From contig JAPJBO010000258.1 of NCBI GenBank assembly GCA_030068145.1, positions 62,001 through 126,000 on the forward strand: a DNA stretch of 64,000 nucleotides, written 5' to 3'. This DNA is from Diplonema papillatum (taxonomy: Eukaryota > Euglenozoa > Diplonemea > Diplonemida > Diplonemidae). The notes beneath the pieces are model-generated. The model was not told the origin of the DNA and did not search any database. It saw only the letters and a program-made list of their open reading frames with translations. Below are positions 20,593 to 30,063 of the stretch, one piece after another. Position 1 is the first letter of the stretch; each line of letters begins with the position of its first letter. The position numbers were made by a program, and so were the translations under genes.

Positions 20593-21020
20593 ATTTACCT
20601 TTTTTTTTGTGTTTCCGGCGATATTTTTTTTTTTTTTTTTTTTTTCATTTCTTGTTTTTTTGCTGAGTGCTTCAGGGATGCAGCCTTGGGTCCTGGAGAG
20701 CGTTTCTAAGCTACTTTGCACTCTTTCGTCACAAAATATGGACAGTTTCGGGTTATTCGAGCGTGTCAAGATCAAAGACCCCAGGAGACAAGCTTCCTGG
20801 TCCAGGCCAAAATCGGTGAATTTCGGGGGGTAATTCCTTTGTGGCGACCACTTTCTGCAGTCGGCCCTGGCGAAGGCGGGGCGGAAGAGCTACAAAGGTG
20901 CAGGATTACGGCCCCAACTTGCGCAGAGCGCCATGTGCTATGCGTGCCCCGAAGAGGAAGGAATAGGATGAGAAGGAAGGACAGACTGGGAGTCACGGTT
21001 TGACGGGTAGTGACAGGATC
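20593..21020. other. No gene recognised
   Basis: Contains a T20-class run at about 20627-20645 and otherwise nothing identifiable. Confidence 0.4.
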
Positions 21021-21640
21021 AGCTGGTAAGGAGAGCGGGAAATGTCCTACCAGAGGCCCCGCAAGCGATCGCGGGACCGGAGACCTTCGCGGCGGTCGGA
21101 GGAGAGAGGTGGTTCCGGGCGCTGCAGTATTGGCTGGATGGGATGTGCTGGTCGGTGGTGGGTGACGTCTCGATGGTGGAGCTCGCCGTCGACTTTGAAG
21201 TGTGCACCAAACTGGATCTTCCGGGCAGTGTCGTAGCGACGACGGACGGGACACCGTTGAGCATGCGTGCGAGGGTACTCGCAAAACTTTTAAAAACCGT
21301 CGGGGATGCGCTGGAGCGAAACGGCGACGGACCGCTTCTGCCAGACAGGAAACTGGAGAAGATAGGTCGCTGAGCACGGTGGGAGCCCCGCCGTGCCTCA
21401 CGGGGTACGAGATGAGGCCGATCTTCCGTGGTGGTACGGAGACGATGGAAGTGCTCGAGACACAGCTGATGACGGCACGAGTTCAGCGGCGAGGCGTGAT
21501 CTTTTCCCGACGTACGGAGGTGGAAGGGCGGAGCGTGCGGCGAGATGGGCGGTGTTCAAGCTACGGAACACGAAAAGTGGAGTGGGCCACGAGCACCAGA
21601 AAGTGAAGTGCGGCGTGTGAAAGCGCCGGTGCAGCAACCG
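21020..21640 (+). pseudogene. LINE (non-LTR retrotransposon) fragment between RT and RNase H
   Basis: The plus-strand frames read as a decayed retroelement segment: ALQYWLDGMCWSVVGDVS, VDFEVCTKLDLPG, then ARVLAKLLKTVGDAL, and after a frame change GYEMRPIFRGGTETMEVL. The order of a Trp-rich helix, ARVLAKLLK and a G-x-x-RP-x-F motif is what I recall of the linker between reverse transcriptase and RNase H in protist LINEs. Frameshifts and stops make it inactive. It may belong to the same family as the RNase H end at 61308-62258. Confidence 0.45.
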
Positions 21641-21846
21641 ATAAATCTGGACGAGCAATCGAAGAAGAAGCGAGGCGCCAAACGCGCGCCTGAGCGCTGC
21701 AACGCAACCTTGCCTTCAGCATGGCCATTATGACTGTCATTCTGGTTATCATCGCTCGGGTTGCCGTCTTCGACGGCGACCACCTCTGATATTTTGGGTT
21801 AGAATGCAAATATTCTGTTGCGATATGCGGTGTCGCGGTTATCTCT

Positions 21847-22443
21847 TTGTACGTGATGTGTCATGCTTTCGCCTCTTTAGCTCGACTTGATCGTCGGAGG
21901 AGAAACTGGTGCTTGGCCGAGGATAAGACGGCAATGGCGGCAGGGGCAGAACAGAGAGACAGCGAGTCCTTCTTGTGGGTAGTCACGCCTTCGCAGTCCC
22001 AGGACCTCCGCCCGCTTGCATACAGCCGTCGACTGGCCTTTCCGACGAGTTGGAATGCAGGTACCATCTCCGGAGAGCTTCCGGTTTCTCCCAGAGTAGA
22101 GGAGCTGATGCAAACGCCACCTGGGCTTCTGAACGTGATTGCGGATCACCTTCTTGCCCAAACCCAAGAGGGATTGGGGCGCGCAAGGAGAGGCTCTGGC
22201 TTGTTTGCTTCTTTCGCTGGCGAGAGGGTGACTTCGGACACGGCAAAGCCTTGGGTTCTTCGGGCTCTGCATCCTTCTGTTCCAGAGATCGTAGAGCAGT
22301 TTGCCCACAACAACATTAACCTTGAATGGCATGCTTCGGGTGAGGGCATGCATTTATCAAGAAGGAACTTCTTGTCAGCTTCCCTTCCATGCAGACACAA
22401 GTTGGACTCAAGCACATCCTTTCGTCTATCACCGGACTCTTGA
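21847..22443 (+). CDS. Uncharacterised ORF, probably repeat-derived
   Basis: 198 codons on the plus strand. No recognisable domain, signal peptide or membrane helix. A possible frameshift at about 22300-22440 links it to an overlapping frame (22301-22564: HADTSWTQAHPFVYHRTLDC) that looks like a continuation. It sits among LINE debris and opposite in strand to the host genes, so a transposon relic is more likely than a host gene. Confidence 0.22.
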   Translation: MYVMCHAFASLARLDRRRRNWCLAEDKTAMAAGAEQRDSESFLWVVTPSQSQDLRPLAYSRRLAFPTSWNAGTISGELPVSPRVEELMQTPPGLLNVIADHLLAQTQEGLGRARRGSGLFASFAGERVTSDTAKPWVLRALHPSVPEIVEQFAHNNINLEWHASGEGMHLSRRNFLSASLPCRHKLDSSTSFRLSPDS

Positions 22444-23330
22444 TTGCGTGGTGCCAATTTATCTGTGGGCTGTCCAAGATATCCTGCAGATCTCGATCAG
22501 GCCTCTGCCACCCGTCACGATAACGCGATTATTTTCAAGGACCAGTACAAGCACGCAATGGTAGCAACTGAGCTTTTCCTTCAGTCCTCTGGGGAACGTT
22601 GAAGGGGGCCCGGTAGCGAGCTTTACTTAGGTTCCTGCAAGCGTGAGCCAACCGACTTCTGCGAGTCCTACGATAGCGTTCGAGTCTACATTCCAACGAA
22701 TCCTTCATGCCACGGCGCCACGAAAGCACCACCCCCGACACCCCGAAGGCACCATTTTTCAAAAGGCTTGGACCTTCTGTGGAAAGCCCAAGCAAGAGGA
22801 ACCGTTTTGCTCACTCCAAAGCTCCCGGTTTGGCGCCAGTGCGTGGCGTTTGAAAAATCCACTACAAAAAAAAAAAAGACACCCCAAGGTCAGTTCCCCG
22901 TAGTTCCCCCCCTGGCTATACCGCCCACACCAAAAAGTGTAAATTTTACTAGTAAATTTTTTTACTAGTAAAGTTACTAGTAAAAGGGTCATTTTACAAG
23001 TTTACTACTGCACCGTGTGAGAAGGGGGGAAAATGTTTCTTGGGTTTGAAGAGCGCGTGGTGCTTGCACCACTGAGGCCAGGTTATTTAACCGCGGATTT
23101 AGTGAAGGATTGTTCAGGAAACGGTCGCGAGCGAAACCCGACCAGGTAACGACCATTTCACTGTCTTCTTTGTTTTGTGATGCGAACATCACGAGGTGCT
23201 GTCCGAAGACACCGCCCACGTGAGCACTGTTAAGCATTGAGTTCTTTTAAGTACATGAACCACATGGATTAGCATGCACTGTTAAGCAGCGGTTGCCAGA
23301 TACTCCCGTAGCACCTATTCACGGGTTTGC
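22444..23330. other. No gene; small palindromes and an R5-like block
   Basis: About 22945-22985 holds three copies of the palindrome TTTACTAGTAAA in AT-rich sequence. About 23219-23320 resembles the R5 block at 15850-15950 (TTTTAAGTACATGAACCACA). Confidence 0.5.
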
Positions 23331-24059
23331 AGGGGTAAAAAGGAAGCCCGGGTTGGGGAGGGTGGTGGGTTTGGTGCGTAGTATTCTTCTTTTTTTGTTC
23401 TTTCTCGGTTCTGGTGGTGCTGCTCCTTCCTTCTCGTCCTGTGTTGGGTTACGACTTTTTTTGTTCTTTATCGGTTCTGAGCGTTTCCATATGCCTTTTT
23501 CTGCTTTGACATGCAGTCCCTTCCAAACTGTACCTCTCTTGGTGTTCGGGGGTTGGGCCGTATGGTAACGTCTCGGGAAACGACGGGGGGGGGAGGGGGT
23601 CTGGTTTATCCGGCCATCCGGCCAAAGTGGCTGATCCTTAACAAGAGCGCTGTCATTCAATCAAACTGCTTGCATGGGGGGTCCGGGGGGCAGCCCCCCG
23701 GGGCACGGTACGGTACACAACAAACAGGTGGCCGTACACTGTGTGACGGTCGAACTTGGCGGTTTGTGACGGTCAAATTTGGCCTGTTTACGTCGTGTGA
23801 TGCTGTGTGCCAGGGGAAGGTCCGGGAGGGCTCCATCCGGCGCACGGTAGAAGGAATGCTGGCTTGGCAAGTTAGCTTAGATTTCCGGAAAATTTGTCCT
23901 GTTAGCCGTTTGGCCAGCTGTCCTCCCTGCCGCAGGCTGGCAGGCTGAGACTCCAGTGAGAGAGAGAGACTGGAATTCCGCCAGGGCGCATGGCAGGAGC
24001 CATTTCTCCTGCCATCATGCAGCCATGTGCCAAGTGTAACAGCTGCCACTTCAACTCTG
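23331..24059. other. No gene recognised
   Basis: Contains a short G-rich and pyrimidine-rich stretch and a quasi-palindrome at 23930-23985 (GGCAGGCTGAGACTCCAG, then GAGAGAGAGAGACTGGA). Overlapping short frames on both strands show no family resemblance. Confidence 0.4.
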
Positions 24060-24195
24060 AAAAAAATTTGACCAAAAAAATTGTACCCCGAATTTTTGAC
24101 CAAAAACTTTTGACCAAAATTTTTGACCGAAAAAATTTGTCCCAAATTTTTGACCCAAAAATTTTTGACGCAAAATTTTTGACCCAAAATGTGAA
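24060..24195. repeat. Short A/T-rich tandem repeat (TTTTTGACCAAAA-like)
   Basis: About eight irregular units of 13-19 bp around TTTTTGACC(C/A)AAAA. Confidence 0.75.
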
Positions 24196-24487
24196 TCACG
24201 TTGCAAGCTGCTTCTCCTAAGCAGAAAACCTGGTGTAGGTCACTCAACGGCCGCTGCGCAATTTGCAAGCAAGGCAAACAAACTCAGTGAAGTCTGTGCC
24301 GGGTTTTAAAACGGGGTAGCTCGCACACCACCGCCACGTGTAGAAGAGCTTGAAGCAACCAAGAAACCGAGTGCAGATGCCACCGAAGAAGCTGCGGCCT
24401 GAAGTTAGCAAGGGTACCGTATTCGAATCAGTGAACGCAGCTGTTCTCGCCGCGGTGAAACTTGAGGTAAATGTCTCGGGGAAGTGA

Positions 24488-25078
24488 CATTTTCACCACA
24501 AAAACTGGAATGTTCGAGAATGGGCAAAAAGTTAAATAGTGTTCGAGAATGGGCACAAAGTTACCGAGAATGGGCAAAAAGTTAAAAAGTGTTCGAGAAT
24601 GGGCACAAAGTTACCGAGAATGGGCAAAAAGTTAAATAGTGTTCGAGAATGGGCACAAAGTTACCGAGAATGGGCAAAAAGTTAAATAGTGTTCGAGAAT
24701 GGGCACAAAGTTAAAAAGTGTTCGAGAATGGGCAAAAAGTTAAATAGTGTTCGAGAATGGGCACAAAGTTACCGAGAATGGGCAAAAAGTTAAAAAGTGT
24801 TCGAGAATGGGCAAAAAGTTAGCGAGTGTTCGAGAATGGGCACAAAGTTACCGAGAATGGGCAAAAAGTTAAATAGTGTTCGAGAATGGGCACAAAGTTA
24901 CCGAGAATGGGCAAAAAGTTAAATAGTGTTCGAGAATGGGCACAAAGTTACCGAGAATGGGCAAAAAGTTAAATAGTGTTCGAGAATGGGCACAAAGTTA
25001 CCGAGAATGGGCAAAAAGTTAAAAAGTGTTCGAGAATGGGCAAAAGTTAAATAGTGTTCGAGAATGGGCACAAACATA
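24488..25078. repeat. Composite ~50-bp satellite
   Basis: Alternates GTTCGAGAATGGGCACAAAG and TTACCGAGAATGGGCAAAAA units with small variants. The main period is 50 bp, with some 29-30-bp short units. Confidence 0.9.
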
Positions 25079-25199
25079 AGGAAGTGTCCTATAATGGGAA
25101 TTGTCCCGGTACGAAACATCCTTCCTTTGACGAGTCATTAGCACGTCTGAACTTCACCAGGGCTTTCGATATTCACTTGTCTCTAGGTTTTTGCACAAA

Positions 25200-27058
25200 G
25201 GTATGCGTCACGCTACTTTACGGTCGAATTTGGCAGATACCGCTCATGTAGCGCTAATTTACAGCCAGATTTGGTATGTCACGCTCGTGTCACGCTACTG
25301 TACAGTCAAATTTGACATGTCACACTACTCTACAGTCAAATATGACATGTAACGCTCGTGGCTACTTTACGGTCGAATTTGGCAGGTAACGCTCGTGTAA
25401 CGCTAGATTTGGTATGACACGCTCGTGTCACGCTACTGTACAGTCAAATTTGACATGTCACACTACTCTACAGTCAAATATGACATGTAACGCTCGTGGC
25501 TACTTTACGGTCGAATTTGGCAGGTAACGTTCGTGTAACGCTAATTTACAGTCAGATTTGGTATGACACGCTCGTGTCACGCTACTGTACAGTCAAATTT
25601 GACATGTCACACTACTCTACAGTCAAATTTGACATGTCACACTACTCTACAGTCAAATATGACATGTAACGCTCGTGGCTACTTTACGGTCGAATTTGGC
25701 AGGTAACGTTCGTGTAACGCTAATTTACAGTCAGATTTGGTATGACACGCTCGTGTCACGCTACTGTACAGTCAAATTTGACATGTCACACTACTCTACA
25801 GTCAAATATGACATGTAACGCTCGTGGCTACTTTACGGTCGAATTTGGCAGGTAACGTTCGTGTAACGCTAATTTACAGTCAGATTTGGTATGACACGCT
25901 CGTGTCACGCTACTGTACAGTCAAATTTGACATGTCACACTACTCTACAGTCAAATATGACATGTAACGCTCGTGGCTACTTTACGGTCGAATTTGGCAG
26001 GTAACGTTCGTGTAACGCTAATTTACAGTCAGATTTGGTATGACACGCTCGTGTCACGCTACTGTACAGTCAAATTTGACATGTCACACTACCCTACAGT
26101 CAAATATGACATGTAACGCTCGTGGCTACTTTACGGTCGAATTTGGCAGGTAACGTTCGTGTAACGCTAATTTACAGTCAGATTTGGTATGACACGCTCG
26201 TGTCACGCTACTGTACAGTCAAATTTGACATGTCACACTACTCTACAGTCAAATATGACATGTAACGCTCGTGGCTACTTTACGGTCGAATTTGGCAGGT
26301 AACGCTCGTGTAACGCTAGATTTGGTATGACACGCTCGTGTCACGCTACTGTACAGTCAAATTTGACGTGTCACGCTACTTTACGGTCGAATTCGGCAGG
26401 TAACGCTCGTGTACCGTTAATATACAGTCATATTTGGTATGTCACGCTCATGTAACGCAACTTTACAGTCAAATTTGACATGTCACGCTCGTGTCACGCT
26501 ACTGTACAGTCAAATTTGACACGTAACGCTCGTGTCACGCTACTTTACGGTCGAATTCGGCAGGTAACGCTCGTGTAACGCTAATCTACAGTCATATTTA
26601 GTATGTCACGCTCATGTAACGCTACTTTACAGTCAAATTTGACATGTCACGCTACTGTACAGTCAAATTTGACATGTCACGCTACTGTACAGTCAAATTT
26701 GACACGTACGCTCGTGTCACGCTACTTTACGGTCGAATTCGGCAGGTAACGCTCGTGTAACGCTAATCTACAGTCATATTTAGTATGTCACGCTCATGTA
26801 ACGCTACGTTACAGTCAAATTTGACGTGTCACGCTCCTGTCACGCTACTCTACAGTCAAATATGACATGTAACGCTCGTGTCACGCTACTTTACGGTCGA
26901 ACTTGGCAGGTAACGCTCGTGTAACGCTAATCTACAGTCATATTTGGTATGTCACGCTCATGTAACGCTACTTTACAGTCAAATTTTACATGGCACGCTC
27001 GTGTCACGCTACTTTACGGTCGAATTTGGCAGGTAACGCTCGTGTAGCGCTAATTTAC
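25200..27058. repeat. 149-bp higher-order satellite
   Basis: The marker AACGCTCGTGGCTAC occurs at about 25351, 25489, 25668, 25817, 25966, 26115 and 26264, giving a period of 149 bp in the homogeneous core. Each unit is built of about five related 30-mers (ACGGTCGAATTTGGCAGGTA; GTACAGTCAAATTTGACATG). Downstream, from 26340 to 27058, the order is looser. It ends abruptly against the glucosidase 5' fragment. Confidence 0.92.
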
Positions 27059-27060
27059 AG

Positions 27061-27578
27061 TCATATTCGTGTATTCCTCTGGCAGTACTTGTGACAGTGG
27101 TGTATCGCTAAAGAGGGGCTCTCGAACCACAGTCTTCTCCGCATACTTTCTGCGGCGAGGCCAGGGAACGCGGCATCCTCCACGACAAAGTTGATCACGA
27201 AGGCCGCAACGGCAGCGATGGCGGCAACGGCCGCAGCGGCAGCGGCACCCCGCAACGCATGCGAGGACCCGCGCGCCGGCTTTTCCTCCTTTTTGCCCGG
27301 CCGCTGTTTGTCTTGCTTGCGGCCGCCCATTGCGTCTCCCTCCCCCCCGCTCCTCTTCTTGCGTTATTTTGAAGTTGCAAGGTTTTCTCCAGCTTTTCTT
27401 GAGGCTTCATATTTTCTAGCTTGTTTCGAGTGCCTGTTAGAGTGAAGGTCAGCGATGGTCACGGAAGAGGACCGGTCTGGGTCTGTCTATCCTTCTCTCC
27501 TTCTACTTTTGACTGCTTGGACTACGTGAGAGCATGGGATTCGAAACGCCGGGAAGCTACCCTGTGCTTTGCGGACCC
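27061..27578 (-). pseudogene. Truncated duplicate of glucosidase I 5' flank and exon 1 start
   Basis: Duplicates the 5' end of the glucosidase gene at 42500-42926. The frame starts at 27330 with MGGRKQDKQRPGKKEE, keeps the Ala-rich membrane anchor and then diverges into unrelated sequence ending at 27061. About 250 bp of 5' flank (27331-27578) are shared, so a promoter or trans-splice site could have come along. It lacks all catalytic exons and cannot encode an active enzyme, but could direct a short membrane-anchored peptide. Confidence 0.7.
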
Positions 27579-28322
27579 GGCGAGGCCGGAGGGCCCCGCG
27601 TTAGCGCCGAGACGGCACTGTCCGATCGAACAACCGTAGATACCAGGGACCAGAAACGGGTCTCTCCCTGCCCCGTTCGTTTGTTCACCGACCCGGGAAG
27701 GGGGGGTGGATCCACTGGGTGCCTGGGGACCTGGGATGGGGGGGGGGGCTAGGCCCTTGTCTTCTACGGCCGGGGGTTTGTCTGCTTGTTCCGACTGCAC
27801 CTTTCTGTCCAGGTACTCCCTCACGGTCATCTTCTTCGCCGTCGCCGACGGTGTGTCAATGAAGCCTAACTTCTGGTGGGCCTCTGGTGCCCGGGTGGGT
27901 TCCGGTTCTGCCGTGCCGATGTTGCACTTCAGTTGGGGTCCGCGCCTCGCCTGGGATTGCACCTTTTTCTTCTTGCGGTGCCTACCCGCATCTCCTTTAC
28001 GGGAGCTCACCCGGTCCTCCTCGCCCAGGCCGGATTGCTCGCTGGGTGAGCTGTCCTCTCTCGTGGCTCCCATTGCCTCTTTGCTTCCCTCTCTCACCTT
28101 CCCCACCTTTTGCGTGCTGTCCGTTGCACTCCCTGTTCTGAGGCTGCCGCTGCGGCCGGTCGTTGTCCCGGGGCTCGCGAAGGAGGGTTCCTGTGGCCTG
28201 TTGGTGTCCTGGGCCGCTACAGTAGCCAGGTGACCCTGACTGCCGAGTTCCTCTCGTACTACCCCGTATTGCAGTCGGAATGCACATGGGCTCTCTCTCC
28301 ACCGCCGTAGCAGAACGACCAC
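27522..28322 (-). CDS. Uncharacterised ORF, Pro/Ser/Lys-rich
   Basis: 266 codons on the minus strand, polar and disordered-looking. It has a basic stretch (RHRKKKKVQSQARR) and one conserved-looking helix (MTVREYLDRKVQSEQ). Its first third runs over the LSU rRNA-like segment at 28221-28290 and the R4 border, so the true start, if any, is further in. A retroelement gag-like origin is possible. No family recognised. Confidence 0.25.
   Translation of the reverse strand: MVVLLRRWRESPCAFRLQYGVVREELGSQGHLATVAAQDTNRPQEPSFASPGTTTGRSGSLRTGSATDSTQKVGKVREGSKEAMGATREDSSPSEQSGLGEEDRVSSRKGDAGRHRKKKKVQSQARRGPQLKCNIGTAEPEPTRAPEAHQKLGFIDTPSATAKKMTVREYLDRKVQSEQADKPPAVEDKGLAPPPIPGPQAPSGSTPPSRVGEQTNGAGRDPFLVPGIYGCSIGQCRLGANAGPSGLAGSAKHRVASRRFESHALT
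28221..28290 (-). rRNA. LSU rRNA fragment containing the sarcin-ricin loop
   Basis: On the minus strand this reads TAGTACGAGAGGAACTCGGC. AGTACGAGAGGAAC (28260-28247) is the nearly invariant sarcin-ricin loop of large-subunit rRNA. Flanking bases fit eukaryotic LSU only loosely, so the fragment is short and diverged. It lies 1.7 kb from the larger LSU fragment at 30030-30270, on the same strand. In an intact LSU the two would be about 50 bases apart. Confidence 0.55.
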
Positions 28323-28500
28323 ACCCTATTCCCAATCCCAAACACCCTCTCAACGCGTTAGGGGACTTCACAAGGTTTCACAACGGAGTGACACACAACA
28401 CCCGAAACGAGCTGCACCCTCTTACTTTTCTCAACCCCCCTCCATACTCAAGCCTCTACGGTCAACCGGAGACTTTAAAATACCGACCTTCTAATACACA
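28317..28500 (+). repeat. Dispersed repeat R4, partial inverted copy c
   Basis: Reverse complement of about 6846-7020. It contains CTCAACGCGTTAGGGGACTT and ends with the intron-terminal motif (GGTCAACCGGAGACTTTAAA). Confidence 0.75.
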
Positions 28501-28699
28501 AATAACGCTGGAAAGAAATGGGGCGCCGCGTGGGCCAACGATGTAGCAGCATCGTTTGTAGTGCATGGCTGTCAAGGCCAGCGCAGGTGGGAGATAGGGA
28601 CCGAAGCCGCAGGAGAGACCGCATTCACTTTGCATTCTAATACACGTTTCATTAGTATCTGAACCAACCTCGCACGCCGGTTCACAGTTCGGCTGCACA
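28501..28699. other. No gene recognised
   Basis: Short spacer between an R4 fragment and the decayed glucosidase exon 5 array. Confidence 0.4.
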
Positions 28700-29679
28700 C
28701 AGCAAAGGTGGCTAGAATGGTCCAACCGATGGGTGGTCAAGGTCTTCCGCCCGAGAACACAGGAAAATAAGATTCGCCGGCGGTACTCGCACAGCTACAA
28801 TTACGACGCGTTTTTACGTTGGCCGGGCAGTGGTCGCCCATGCACTCTCCAAGCAAACCTAAGGTGGCGAGAATGGTCCAACCGGTGAACGGTGCAGTTC
28901 CTCTGCTTGAGAACGCAGGAAGATCACACGTCGCCGGTAGTCGCACAGCTACAATGACCTGGCGCAGCGGTCGACCAGTGGTTGATCACTTGCTCTCTCT
29001 GAGCAAACCTGGCACGCCGGCTCACAGTTCGGCTTCACTTTAGACTAGAGTGGTCCAACCGTTGGTCAGGCAGAGGACGACCATTTACTCTCCGAGCAAA
29101 CCTGACTCACAGTCCAGCTTCACCGCAAGGTGACTAGAGTGGTCCAACCGGTGAACGGCGCAGTGCCCCTGCCTTCCCCAGTGGAGGGGTCGTAGTTCTC
29201 CCACAACTTCCCGGTTCGGTCGTACTCCTTCGACACAAGATGAACGGGTTAGTCCTCTGTCCGTGAGCACAAGCAAACAACATGTCGCCGGTCTGGCTCA
29301 CAGTCCAGCTTCACAGCAAGGTGACCAGGGTGGTCCAACCGGTGAACGGCGCAGTGCCCCTGCCTTCCCCAGTGGAGGGGTCGTAGTTCTCCCACAACTT
29401 CCCGGTTCGGTCGTACTCCTTCGACACAAGATGAACGGTTTAGTCCTCTGTCCGTGAGCACAAGCAAACAACATGTCGCCGGTCTGGCTCACAGTCCAGC
29501 TTCACAGCAAGGTCAACCGGTGAACGGCGCAGTGCCCCTGCCTTCCCCAGTGGAGGGGTCGTAGTTCTCCCACAACTTCCCGGTTCGGTCGTACTCCTTC
29601 GACACAAGATGAACGGTTAAGTCCTCTGTCCGTGAGCACAAGCAAACAACATGTCGCCGGTCTGGCTCACAGTCCAGCT
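28700..29679 (-). repeat. Decaying tandem copies of glucosidase exon 5 3' edge
   Basis: Copies of the exon 5 segment encoding STGEGRGTAPFTGWTTLV appear at about 29512-29640, 29317-29462 and 29129-29275 (period about 185 bp). Increasingly degraded forms of its AATGGTCCAACCG-type core appear at about 29047, 28861 and 28709. Similarity falls with distance from the genuine exon. The better copies read KEYDRTGKLWENYDPSTGEG in frame, then hit stops. Confidence 0.8.
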
Positions 29680-29970
29680 TCACAGCAAGGTGACCAGGGT
29701 GGTCCAACCGGTGAACGGCGCAGTGCCCCTGCCTTCCCCAGTGGAGGGGTCGTAGTTCTCCCACAACTTCCCGGTTCGGTCGTACTCCTTCGACACAAGA
29801 TGGAGCAGCCTGCGTCTGAGCGTGTCCCTGAACTGGGCCGCCTCGGGTATGACCGAGTAGCCGTATTGGTCGATAGCCCGGACGAACATGTAGTTGATGT
29901 TGAGCCAGATGGGGCCGGTCCAGTAGTTGTCATGCTTTTTGACGCGTTTGAGGGAAGATGCCGAGAGCGA
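29680..29970 (-). CDS. MOGS: Glucosidase I exon 5 (C-terminal, general base)
   Basis: The acceptor CACACACAG precedes 29970, phase 0. It begins SLSASSLKRVKKHD, continues NYWTGPIWLNINYMFVRAI and ends LVTLL followed by TGA at 29682-29680. The end is slightly shorter than the usual family C-terminus. Tandem partial copies lie immediately downstream. Confidence 0.88.
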   Translation of the reverse strand, partial: SLSASSLKRVKKHDNYWTGPIWLNINYMFVRAIDQYGYSVIPEAAQFRDTLRRRLLHLVSKEYDRTGKLWENYDPSTGEGRGTAPFTGWTTLVTLL

Positions 29971-30030
29971 CTGTGTGTGGGTGGGTGGCTTGAAGTGGGT
30001 AACGTCTGAAGCGAAGTGTGGCCCACTCAG

Positions 30031-30063
<33 letters not shown>

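Noticed and set aside
19964-20775. Lys/Phe-rich repeat proteins (KKFEKSSKKVR)n
   Set aside because: Direct read-through of the 11-bp satellite on the minus strand. The plus strand is equally open, so there is no evidence of coding.
19100-25078. CRISPR-like arrays (38-bp and 50-bp repeats)
   Set aside because: Units are head to tail without unique spacers, no cas genes are present and the genome is eukaryotic.
29085-29764. Three separate small genes with similar proteins
   Set aside because: They are the tandem partial copies of glucosidase exon 5, not independent genes.
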